Source: Dromiciops gliroides (lineage: Eukaryota; Chordata; Mammalia; Microbiotheria; Microbiotheriidae). From it: a stretch of DNA of 64,000 bases. This document shows positions 55,256-64,000 of the stretch, in pieces (position 1 is the first letter of the stretch; every line of letters starts with the position of its first letter). A program made the position numbers and the translations under genes. Below the pieces are notes generated by a model that was given only the letters and a program-made list of their open reading frames with translations, made no database searches and had not been told where the DNA came from. The stretch is taken from contig NC_057862.1 of the NCBI RefSeq assembly GCF_019393635.1, forward strand, positions 417,863,669-417,927,668, given 5' to 3'.

Positions 55256-56433
55256 TTGTATGGACAGAGGGTTGGTGGAGCAGCCAGGAACACATGCATT
55301 TATTAAGTTCATTGTTTGTTGTACCCGCCTCAACAAATTACCATATGTAACAACAAAGATCACTGATCATAGATCACCATAACAAATATAATAATAATAA
55401 TGGTGAAAAAAGTTTGAAATACTTTGAGACTTACCAAAATGTGACACAGAGACATGACATGAGCACATGCATGTTGGAAAAATAGTGCCTATAGACTTGC
55501 TTGATGTAGGGTTGGCCCCAAACCTTCAATTTGGTAAAAATGCAATATCTGTGAAATGCAACAAAGTAAAGCACATAAAACAAGGTACAACTGTAGAGGA
55601 TATTTCAGCATTTTGAAATCGTGGAGGTAGAATAATTGGGGTGGGGGTGTGATATGTGATCCACATCTGTGGTGGCTGAGGTAGAGTAGACATTTAGGGC
55701 CATGGAAATTCAAAAAGCTGATAAACTAGGAAGCCGAAGTATTTGAAGTGATATAAGTAGTACTTAAATGTCCAGAGAATAAGGGGCAGGAGTTGAGGTG
55801 AAAAAGATGACTGTGAGGCAACTCCTTGAGAAAGGAGGGGAGAGTCATCTGGAGGGCCAGTAGATGAGAGCAATAAGAATCTGACAGGATGACATATATG
55901 ATTGGAATGAATTTCAAAACCATAGGGGTTGCTGAGAGATAGAAGTAAAGGAGAGTCTGCAAGGGGTAAAAGAAGAGAAAGGAAAATGCCAGTTCTTCCT
56001 AGTCTAAAGTGTCAGTGGTATAGAAAGAAGGAGCAGTCAGCAATGATAAGAGTGACAAGAAACGAAAATTTTTCTGAAGAATTTCAGTTTCCAGGAGGGT
56101 AGAATATGAAAATATTATGAGAAGAAACCAAGGATAAAAGGGGAGTTTGCTAATGATAGAGCAGGTGTTCCCAAGGCCACTGTAGGAGGGAAGAGTCAGT
56201 CATCAATTGACAATCATTTATTAAGCACCTACTATGTTGTCAAGGCACTATGCTAAGCACCAAGGATACAAAGAAAGGGGGAGAAACCCAGTTCCTATCC
56301 TCAAAAAGCTCACAGTCTAATGGAGAGATGACAACATGCAAACAACTATGTATAAACAAAATTTATACAGGATAATTTTGGGGTATCTCACAGGGAAGGT
56401 ACTAAGATTAAGGGAGACTAGGAAGAGATTCTT

Positions 56434-56957
56434 TTTAAAAGATAATATTTTATTTTTTCTCCAATTGGCATATAAAAACCTATTATTATTTATATATATA
56501 TATTTAAAATTTGAGTTTCCAAATTCTCTCAGTACCTTCACCTCTCCTCCTGATAGGATAAGCAATTTAATATAAATTATACATGCAATCATGCAAAACA
56601 TATTTACATATTATCCACATTGGTAAAAGAAAAACACAAAAAAGTGAAGAAAAACAAAGAGATTGAAAAATAATACGCTTTGATCTATATTCAGATGTCT
56701 TCAGTTCTTTCTCTGGAGGTAGATATCATTTTTCATCATGAGTCTTTTGGAATTGTCTTGAATCATTTTATTGTTGACAATTGTTACTACGTACAGTGTT
56801 CTCCTGGTTCTGCTCTCTTCACTTTGCATCAGTTTATGTAAGTCTTTCAGGTTTTTCTGAAAGCAACCCTACTCAGCATTTCTATGGCACAATAGTATTC
56901 CAATCACAATCATATACCACAACTTGTTTAGCCATTCCCCAATTGATGAACATCTGG
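56434..56957 (-). mobile_element. L1 LINE 3' end, antisense, inside L2
   Basis: 'ttgagtttccaaattctctc', 'atcatgagtcttttggaatt', 'tctcttcactttgcatcagt', 'ggcacaatagtattcc' and 'gccattccccaattgatgaa' are the reverse of the L1 3' UTR and ORF2 end. Similar flanks 'gaagagattctt' and 'gaagggattctt'. Confidence 0.9.
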
Positions 56958-57881
56958 GAAGGGATTCTTGCAAGAGGGAATTTTAGCTGGGGATTGAAGG
57001 AAGCCAGGGAAGGCTAGGAGATAGAAATGAGGGCATTCTCTGGCACAGGGGACAGCCAGGGAAAATGTTTAGTGTTGGGAGATGGAGTGTCTTGTTTGAG
57101 GACAAGGAAATCACAGAGTATATGGAGAGGAGTAAGGTATAAGATTGTGAAGGTAGGAAAGAGTCAAGTCATGTAAAGGGTTTTGAAAGAGAGGAGTTTA
57201 TATTTGACCCTGGAGGTAATAGAGTTTCTCAAATAGGGGGCTGACACGGTCAGTTCTGTACTTTAGCAAGCCCAATTTGACAGGATAGAATGAAATGGAG
57301 GAAGACTTGTAACAGGGAGACCAACCAATAGGCTATTACAATAGTCTAGGCATATAGTGATGAGGACTTGGACCAGGGTGGTGCAGTCAGAGGAGAGAAG
57401 GGGACGATATATAAGGAGAAGTGTTCACAAGGTGGGAAGTGACAGGATTTGACCATGATTGGATATGGGGGTGTGAGAGAAAGGAGTCAAGGGATTATAC
57501 CTAGAGTTATGAGCCTAGTGATGGCACCTTTAACAGTGATAAGAGGAGAAGGATGAGAAATAGATTACAAGTTTAGTTTTGGACTAAATGAGCTTAAGAC
57601 ATCTATGGAAATCCAATTTGGGATGTCTACTAGGGAAGTTGGAGATTTGAACCTGGAAGTTGGGAAGAGATTATGACTGTTACAAGTAGATTTGAGAGTC
57701 ATTTGAAGAGATGATAATTGACACCATAGCATAGGATGAGATCTCCAAATAAAATAGTATAAAGGTAGAAGAGGAAAGAGCCCAGGAAAGAGCCTTGAGG
57801 GATCCCCACTGTTGTCAGGTTAAGGTGGATAAATATCCAGCAAAGGAAACACAGGAGTGGTCATTTAAATAGAACCAAGAG

Positions 57882-58031
57882 GGGCAGCTAGGTGGCGCAA
57901 TGGATGGAGCACCAGCCCTGGATTCAGGAGGACCTGAGTTCAAATTCGACCTCAGACACTTAACAGTAGCTGTGTTGACCCTGGGCAAGTCACTTAACCC
58001 CAATTGCCTAACCAAAATAAAAAAAATAAAT
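57882..58031 (+). mobile_element. Short tRNA-derived SINE in L2
   Basis: Sense copy; identical 15-bp flanks 'aaatagaaccaagag' (57,867-57,881 and 58,032-58,046). Confidence 0.96.
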
Positions 58032-58136
58032 AAATAGAACCAAGAGAGAGCAATGTCACAAAAGGAAGAGGGTGATCAATAGTGTCAAAGGCTTTAGAGA
58101 AGGTCAAGAAGAATGATGGTTAGAAAAGGAGGTAGG

Positions 58137-58307
58137 GGGGCCACTAGGTGGCGCAGTGGATAGAGCACTGGCTCTGGATTCAGGAGGACCTGAGTTCAAA
58201 TCCGGCCTCAGACACATAACACTTACTAGCTGTGTGACCCTGGGCAAGTCACTTAACCCCAATTGCCTCACCAAAAAAACCCAAAACAAAACCAAAACAA
58301 AAAAAAA
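58137..58307 (+). mobile_element. Short tRNA-derived SINE in L2
   Basis: Sense copy with A/C-rich tail; identical 15-bp flanks 'agaaaaggaggtagg' (58,122-58,136 and 58,308-58,322). Confidence 0.96.
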
Positions 58308-58684
58308 AGAAAAGGAGGTAGGACTAGTTTTGGCAATTAAAAGATCATCAATGACTTTGGGGAGAGTGTAAGCCAGACTACAAACAGTTAAGAAGAGAGT
58401 GAGAGGAAAGAAAATTGGAGGGAAGGGTGGAAACTGAGGAGAAAGTTCAGGAAGAAGTAACAAGAGAAAAGCAGTAAATGGCAATTCAGGAATTTGGGGA
58501 GCAAGAGATAAGAGGTTGCCCACCATTGGACAGAAGTACTAGTTGACTGGAGTGGACTGGAAGTCTGTGGCAACAGTGGTTAGAAAAGTTGAAGGAGGTC
58601 ATTTATTCTGGTAACTCCACAAGGGGGAGGTGGACAATTTGCTTTTTTCTTTCCGTTACAATCCTCCTAAGGGTGGAAAGGGTA

Positions 58685-58749
<65 letters not shown>

Positions 58750-58819
58750 CACCACTCCTCCTCCTCCTCCTCCTCCTCCTCCTCCTCCTCCTCCCACCAC
58801 CACTACCACCACCACCACC

Positions 58820-58850
<31 letters not shown>

Positions 58851-58892
58851 TCACCACCACCACTACTACTACTACCACCAGCAGCAGCAGCA
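58685..58892. repeat. Compound trinucleotide microsatellite (ACT/ACC/TCC)
   Basis: Ordered blocks: (ACT)n 58,685-58,740, (CAC)n to 58,755, (TCC)n to 58,793, (CAC)n to about 58,830, (ACT)n, (CAC)n, (ACT)n and a short (AGC)n end. It is pyrimidine/adenine-rich on + and G-rich on -. It gives false open frames of T/P/S/H or V/G runs. Confidence 0.98.
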
Positions 58893-59130
58893 TTTCTATA
58901 GGCATTAAGGTTTGCAAAACTATTATATGTATTAACTCATCTGATCCTCACAACAACCCTGTGAAGGGAGTGCTGTTATCTTCATTTTACAGATGTGAAA
59001 ACTGAGACTGAGAGGTTAAGTAACTTGCCCGGGGGTCACATACTAGTACATCTGAAGGCAGGTTTGGAACTCAGGTCTTCCCTCACGTCCAAGTTCAGTG
59101 GCTCTATCCATTATGCCACCTAGCTGCAAA
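58893..59130 (-). mobile_element. MIR/CORE-SINE, antisense, full length
   Basis: 'tcatctgatcctcacaacaa', 'ccctgtgaagggagtgctgt', 'cattttacagatgtgaaaac', 'ttaagtaacttgcccggggg' and 'atccattatgccacctagct' give the complete antisense order. Confidence 0.9.
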
Positions 59131-59814
59131 GGCAGCCTAGATAGTTCTACTACGAAGATAGCATTAGTGCCAGGCTGCAGGCCGAACAGCCTCTCTTTCT
59201 TCTTCCATCACACCCCAAATGCACCAAGGCAGGATTATAATCACTGAGTTGTAGTTTATGGGGCAGACATATTCTGGGCTTGGAGAGGGAGTGGTACCCT
59301 AAGGAAAATTTTCAAACATTTACTAATGAACCTCTTCTACCCCCTCCCCACAAACACAATGACTTCTCATCCTGTGGTCCAGGTCTTATCAACCACAGTC
59401 TACAAGGTCTCAGACAGGCCTTGAGCCCTAGGGATTGGCATTGAGAGGCAGGACCATTTTGAGTGACTTGGAACCCTTCCCATTCCTCTTGTGCTGGGAG
59501 CAGGCAGATCCCTCTATCTCCAGTTAAGGCCTGAGCTGAGCATGCCTCTTGCCTGGCAGTGAACCCAAGTCCCCAGGCTATGTTTCAGAAGCATTGTGGC
59601 CAAAGTTATGGCTGGCGGGTAGGGGTGAGGGTGGTTTAGAACATGACACTCTTCGGGATCCGGAGGGGCACAGATCAGGACCTCTGGGTAACCTCTTTCA
59701 GCCTGTGCCTTCAGGAGCGTGTAGTCTCAGACAGGTCCATAGGGACTGCTCTCCTCAAGCAAGAGCCTGAAAGTTGAAACCCCAAGAGAGAGGAAGGCCA
59801 AGGAGAGGACATTC
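59131..59814. other. Upstream flank of the CpG island, repeat-poor
   Basis: Mixed-composition, repeat-free DNA just upstream of the island. It is the likely place for distal promoter elements, but no single site can be named with confidence. Confidence 0.4.
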
Positions 59815-60299
59815 TGCTTTCGGGATCGCCGGACGACCCAGACAAGCTCGATCCCAGATCGTACCACTCCCTCACTTCCTCGTTGTCTGCTTTGCCTCGC
59901 CCCAAAGCCCACTCAGCTCCATCCCTCCCCACTTCGCCCTGCCTCAAACCCTAACCTTGCCCCGAAGTCCACTTGGGGATTCTCGGACTTACGTCCTTAT
60001 TAGTAACGCCAGGCGCTGACTCCGAGATTCCGAAAGCCCAGCGCGGCGCCGCGCCCGCAAGCCCGCACCTTTGCGCCCCGCGCAGCGCACCTAGGCACAC
60101 CCCAGAGCTGCGGCCAGGAGCGAGCCTCAGGCCTCCCCAGAGGCAGAAGCAAAGGCTAGGGGACCCAACACTGCCGAGCCAGCTCTTCCCTCCTCTCTCC
60201 TAGCCGGGCTGTGGCGGAAGGAGGGAGGAAGATAAGGAGGCAGCAGCAGCAGGCAGGAGCTGGGCGGAGTGTCCCTGGGCCCCCTCCTCCCAGGGATGG

Positions 60300-61006
60300 G
60301 CGGGGGGCGCTATTCCCCAGCCGCTCCCTCGAGGCAACAGCATCACTTTGCTGGGAGTCTTCCCAGCTAGGGAGCCGGGCCGGCGGCGGCGGCGGCAGCG
60401 GCGGCGGGAGAGAGCGAGCAGAGGGGTGGAAGGAAAAAAGGTGGGTGGGAGGAAGAGAGAGAGGGAGGAAGGAAGAAAAGGAGAGAGGAAGGGCAGGAGA
60501 GAAATAGAGGGAAGCAGCAGCCTCTTCCCTCGGATTGCCTGTCCCACTTTCCTCCTCCCCAGCCGAGTTTGTTCCCGTTGGTCAGAAGCCGGGAGCCAGG
60601 ATTTGGGCACAGGGCTGGACTGCTTGAGCCTAAGCCCGAACCCGAGCAGGAGCTGGAGCTGAGGAGAGCTGGGCTCGCCTGCGCTCGCTCGGATCGGTTG
60701 CACCGGCTGGGCTGGGCTGGGCTGGGCTGGGCGGGCTGTGTTGGGTTGGGCTGGGCTGGGCTGAGCTGCGCTGCGCTGCACTAGGCTGGTGGACCCTCCC
60801 GGCTGCCCGGAGAGGAGTGAGCCGGACGGGGGCAGCGGCTAGCGCCGCTTGGGCTCTGGAAAGAGGGGACACGGTCGCAGAGGACAGCTTCTTGAGTCCC
60901 CCTGGGCTGGAGGCGCCGGCTGCTCTGGGACTTCACCGCCTGCTGCTGCCGCTGCCGTTGCCGCCGCCGCCTGTGCTGCTGCTACTCGCTACCACGGCTC
61001 GATCAG
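60300..61006 (+). other. Candidate first exon (5' untranslated) of an unidentified gene
   Basis: The exon call rests on the CpG island, the GC boxes just upstream, and a consensus 5' splice site at its end (CAG|GTGAGT, exon end 61,006). The left end is a guess: the true start may lie anywhere between about 60,200 and 60,500. The exon is GA-rich at first (60,405-60,515), then GC-rich. No ATG occurs from 60,298 to 61,020, so the start codon should lie in a later exon outside the window. One frame is open from 60,634 across the donor and ends in a Leu/Pro-rich stretch (LHRLLLPLPLPPPPVLLLLA). Without an ATG I treat this as untranslated. I do not recognise the gene. Confidence 0.6.
60707..60765 (+). 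repeat. (GGGCT)n pentamer run, G-quadruplex motif
   Basis: About ten GGGCT-like units, with variants GGGCGGGCTGTG and TTGGG. Runs of three G separated by two bases fit the standard G-quadruplex pattern on the + strand, which would be the RNA strand of the candidate exon. Confidence 0.9.
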
Positions 61007-61012
61007 GTGAGT
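61007..61012 (+). other. 5' splice site (GTGAGT)
   Basis: CAG|GTGAGT matches the U1-pairing consensus fully. It lies at the 3' side of the CpG island, where a first-exon donor is expected. Confidence 0.65.
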
Positions 61013-62669
61013 GAGTAGCTGAGCGCCCCGAGCCGGCGCGGCTCTTCCGGAGCCCCCTGCCCTCCCCCTCGCGCCTGGGGTAGGGCCGCGGCGCCCTAGG
61101 CGGCCGGAGGAAGAGGTAGGTGGCTGGCGGAACGGCCGAGCTTCCTTCGCCTCCAGCCCTGCCTTCTCTCCATTTAGCGGTTTGCCGCCCTCTCTCCGCT
61201 CCTCAGGGGCCCGCTGGGGCTTTTCGTGACGTGAGCCCGGCACTTAGGGGAAAAAAGGGGCTCCTGGCTGCGGAACTTTAAATAAAATGAAAAGTCATTA
61301 AAGTGCAGATAAGGTGGGACTAGCGCTGCCTTCCTCCCGGCCGGGTCGAGCGACCCCGGAAAACACTCACCTCTCTCTGCAAGAGCTGGGGTTTGGGGGT
61401 GGGTGGGGTGGAAGGAAGGGGGCGAATGAAGCAAGGTATACAGCGAGCAGGGTTTGGGGGGAAGAGGGGGTGGGCCATGCTGGAGCCAAAGCTGGGTGGA
61501 CTTTCATCACCTCTTCCGTACAAGAGTTGGAAGCTCCCGGAGAAGGGAAAATACCTCCCTTATTTCCTAGGGTTTATTATCCTATAGGAAACCGCTGTGG
61601 GGATTGAAAGCTCCGGACGCATTCGTAAGCGAGGTGTTTGGCGGAGGTTTTGATTTGTTTGTTTTATGGTGAGTTTTTTCTTCTAGGTAATGTGTGGTGT
61701 GGTTGGTGATGTCTTTTTAATACCAGAATTTTATTTAGAGGTGGCTGGAGGTGGGAGAGAATCTCTAAGTGAAAACTACTGGGATTATTTTCATTCTTTT
61801 TTTCTGTATTTAGCATTTTTAAGCTTTACTTACAAAATATAAATTATTGTCGTCCCCCATGCTTTCCCCATACCTAAAGATTTGCCTTTTTCCGGGGTCC
61901 TCAAGCTGGTTTGGTGCACGTTTGTGTCTAACTAAATTTGGTTTGAATTGCGGAGGGGGTTCCCCTTGCTCCCCCTCATGGTTGGGTGGGGAAAACTCGG
62001 TGGAGTCAGACCTCCGTAGTCAGGAAAGAGGCACAGCCATTTAGGCATATACCCCGCTCAAAGAAAGCCTCTAGGGCTTTGGGAATTCCTAGCTCTTGAT
62101 CCGGGGGACAAGATCCATAGAATTGGGAAGTGAGCTGTTCAGTTTATACACCAGGTCCCTGCGACGGTGAGCCTAAGACACAGGCCAGGTCTAGAGTCTT
62201 CTGCTCTAACGATTGGCAGAGCGACTACTCCGATCGTTACTATGTAGAGAAGTGGAAGTTCAGGTGAGAGGACTGGAAGGGATGCTTTTTAAAAAAATTG
62301 CCCATTTTGGGGCCTACTTTTCTACGTTCCCCAGAAATGCTCTCTCTTCATGAAACTTTTTTTTCTCTCTGAGTGTATCTTTTCCTCACCACACTCCTTC
62401 TTTAACTAGGTCCCCCTTAAGTAGCTGTTGTTACCAGGGTTCAGACAAGAGCCTTCAGTGAGAGGGGCTCCCTCTCTCATCTTCCATCTCACTTATTCTA
62501 CCAGAAATTCAAGACTTTTCTCACTCAGATCCTGTCATTTGAAAGGCTGAGCTGGGGTGAACTTTCAGACCGTAAAGCGGATCTGGGGATCAGAGCTTCC
62601 TTTGCCGAATTCAGACTTACTCATCTTCTAGTATGGCCCCTCGAGTGCCTGCTGGAAGTTTGTGGATTG

Positions 62670-62860
62670 GTCTCTACCGAGAGCAGTGTGATATTAGATA
62701 GAATACAGGATTAGCAGTTTGGAAACCCCAATTGTTTTATAATATTCAATCACCATGCAATGAGGGCCCTGAAGAGAAAGGTTTTACAAATTTCTTCTTC
62801 TGAGCTTCATTTGACAGTCTCTTAGGGCCTCTTCCAGGTCTGATAGTCAATGATAGGGAG
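62670..62860 (+). mobile_element. Possible MIR-like SINE, degraded
   Basis: 'gagagcagtgtgatattaga' to 'cttccaggtctgatagtcaa' keeps a rough MIR-variant order. Weak. Confidence 0.4.
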
Positions 62861-63159
62861 CTTCGAAGTCATTGCAGAGGAGGAACCAACAGTTGATGTT
62901 GTCTGTCTCCCACATTGTTCTGTTTTCCTTGGCCCCTCAAATTTTAATGGAAGACCTATCTCTTTGGGTTTCATCCAATATTAATGTTAGGTATTTCTCC
63001 AAATAGAAGTGGCTAGAGAACAAAAGGAGAGCTGCTCTTTGGTGTTGGGACTATCTGGCCCCTCTGGGGGTTTGATGTGCCTTAAACAGAGAGTCTGAGA
63101 TCTTACTACCCCGTTCCAGACTCCACACTAAGTAGCAACAACATGGTGCAGTGGGGGAT

Positions 63160-63370
63160 AGGGGGACAAGGCAGTTGGAGGGAAGTCCTGAATCTGGAGT
63201 CAGAGGACATAGGTTAAAATCCCATCTCTGCCATTTACCAACTGGATGACCTTGGTCAAGTCACTTAATGAGGGAGTTAGACCACATGAGCTCCAAGATC
63301 CATCCCTTCTAGTTCTGAATCTAAGATTCAGATGATCCTTGAGATCCCTTACAGCCCCCAAGGGTCTGTG
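63160..63370 (+). mobile_element. MIR-like SINE
   Basis: 'ctgaatctggagtcagagga', 'tcccatctctgccatttacc', 'tgaccttggtcaagtcactt' and 'agttctgaatctaagattca' follow the MIR order, with the middle shortened. Confidence 0.75.
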
Positions 63371-64000
63371 ATTTCACATGTCCCCAGGGTGGGTGGAGAC
63401 AGGGGAGACGCCTAGAAATAGTATAACCACTTTCCCTTCTCTGGGTGATTTTCTGAAGGCAAAAGTATCCTTTGCTTCACCTTGGACTAATGCTGATCAG
63501 GAAGGGGGAGTGGGTGGTGGATATAGAAGGATATGTTTTCATAATTCTCTGTTCAGCCTTCCTGATAGCAGCTTTGTGAGGTAGGAAGGATAAGCACCCA
63601 GCTCCTTTTTGAATTCATGAGCTTCTAAATTAAACTTTTGCCCACACCTGCTCTCTCCACCCAGCCAAAGAGACTGGAAGAGATTCTGGGTGCCTGGAGT
63701 TCTCAGACGGTGTATTTGGAGAATGATTGAGGAATGAAAGGCGAATGGAGTTGGCTACAAGGTAATAAGAGGAGCTCCAACTTAGATCTGATGCCCAGGG
63801 AATAACCTATAAGGAACATACCCAAACCTAGCCCCTGAGAAATGGGTAATCAATAACTGATTAACACAAGATACTTACCGGGTGAAGAATGCCCCTTCTC
63901 CCATCGACGCCAGACCATACCCCTTTGGTGTGCCACGTTGTGCAGTAATGCACACTCCAAACCCAGTCCACTCTGCCCTGATACCTCGACAGGATATTTA

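Larger units (their letters stand above)
54531..55593. mobile_element. Tigger1-like DNA transposon, internally deleted, both ends kept
   Basis: The left end 'caggcatacctcagagatat' and the right end 'caaggtacaactg' are terminal inverted repeats of the pogo/Tigger type, flanked by TA on both sides (54,529-54,530 and 55,594-55,595). The body follows Tigger1: 'ggttccagaccaccacaata', 'aaaaatactttattgataaa', 'ttgcttggtggagatcttgc', then 'tttcactagaacactagagg', 'gttattaattggcctaattt', 'gtgacacagagacatgacat', 'aaaccttcaatttggtaaaa'. The transposase region is gone. Without the inner SINE it is about 0.86 kb. Confidence 0.88.
53425..56165 (-). mobile_element. L2 LINE ORF2, antisense, split by a Tigger1-like element
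   Basis: On the minus strand, 53,606-53,680 reads ALFWVFSLYTISL, which matches the L2 reverse-transcriptase stretch just before the YADD box. Upstream ORF2 sequence continues to about 54,528 and resumes after the transposon to about 56,165, more weakly. Frames are broken. The 3' part is not joined here. Confidence 0.65.
56190..58590 (-). mobile_element. L2 LINE, long antisense copy from its 3' end, with one L1 and two SINEs inside
   Basis: 3' end 'atttattaagcacctactat', then 'caaaaagctcacagtctaat' and, after the L1, 'gattgaaggaagccagggaa', 'cagggaaaatgtttagtgtt', 'gggctgacacggtcagttct', 'aggctattacaatagtctag', 'gggatgtctactagggaagt', 'ggaaagagccttgagggatc', then between the SINEs 'agggtgatcaatagtgtcaa', and after them 'ggcaattaaaagatcatcaa', 'agccagactacaaacagtta'. 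This is one colinear L2 of about 1.5 kb net length. Confidence 0.93.
59815..61240. promoter_or_regulatory. CpG island promoter
   Basis: CpG dinucleotides rise sharply from about 59,815 ('cgggatcgccggacgaccc'), peak at 60,020-60,090 ('cgcggcgccgcgcccgc') and 60,370-60,410, and fall after about 61,230. The rest of the window is CpG-poor. GC boxes GGGCGG occur at 60,262-60,267 and about 60,298. No TATA box was seen, so transcription starts are probably spread. A divergent transcript on the minus strand is possible but unproven. Confidence 0.85.
61007..64000 (+). other. Start of intron 1, mostly repeat-poor
   Basis: CpG content declines over the first 250 bases. The rest is unique-looking DNA with two weak MIR-like SINEs and no coding exon that I can support. 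A GATA-type word (AGATAAGG) lies near 61,307. Open frames (up to 97 codons) are overlapping and lack recognised domains. Confidence 0.5.

Noticed and set aside
58688-58800. CRISPR-like regular repeats
   Set aside because: Simple trinucleotide repeats without spacers; the organism is a mammal.
58589-59005. Open frames of 138 codons (+) and 104 codons (-) with T/P or V/G runs
   Set aside because: They come from the trinucleotide array at 58,685-58,892.
60200-60781. 193-codon open frame on the minus strand in the CpG island
   Set aside because: Low-complexity Ser/Pro/Ala/Leu sequence made by GGGCT and GA repeats. Stop codons are rare in such DNA. No domain and no splice support.
1-64000. SINE heads as possible functional tRNA genes
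   Set aside because: The tRNA-like boxes A and B belong to SINEs with A-rich tails and target duplications; no clover-leaf with a full acceptor stem was seen.

Overview
The window reads as the upstream flank and first exon of a protein-coding gene in a marsupial mammal. The host call rests on repeats. At least 27 copies are present of a roughly 150-bp tRNA-derived SINE that ends soon after the 'cctgggcaagtcacttaacccc' block (WSINE1/WALLSI-like by memory). There are also Mar1-type CORE-SINEs with a Bov-B-like tail, the long L2 family known from monotremes and marsupials, L1 3' ends of marsupial type, CR1/L3 LINEs and a Tigger1-like transposon. An Australidelphian host is my guess from the SINE family; the sequence alone does not settle the species.

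Layout. Positions 1-59,130 are non-coding DNA built mostly from nested retroelements. Notable blocks are L2 pieces (1.7-2.9 kb, 16.8-17.3 kb, 22.7-23.3 kb, 25.6-28.6 kb, 41.7-44.4 kb, 46.5-47.5 kb, 52.1-58.6 kb), CR1/L3 LINEs (12.9-14.6 kb on +, 37.6-39.6 kb on -), six L1 3' ends, three short hAT elements, one internally deleted Tigger1-like element, one LTR fossil (9.4-10.0 kb), and several long microsatellites. Repeat-poor stretches lie at 19.2-20.3, 23.5-25.5, 28.6-30.2, 30.6-32.8, 33-35.3, 35.5-36.8 and 47.5-48.4 kb, and could hold regulatory DNA. No intact host coding exon was found in this part. All long open frames there are repeat translations or chance.

From about 59.8 to 61.2 kb there is a CpG island with GC boxes. 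It holds a GC- and GA-rich candidate first exon on the + strand that ends in a consensus splice donor (CAG|GTGAGT, exon end 61,006). The stretch from 60,298 to 61,020 has no ATG at all, so the exon is best read as 5' untranslated sequence. It carries a (GGGCT)n block able to form G-quadruplexes. From 61,007 to the end is the start of intron 1. I do not recognise the gene.

No new multi-gene system is present. The best second-look items are: a 280-bp inverted repeat with near-perfect inner arms (20,281-20,558); a 135-bp piece copied from 12.45 kb into an L1 at 15.38 kb; the Tigger1-like element with a possible direct-repeat-mediated deletion; two L1 insertions that used the same 16-bp target; an old local duplication (6.4-7.6 kb and 8.9-10.5 kb); and the AUG-free first exon with an open frame ending in a signal-peptide-like stretch.
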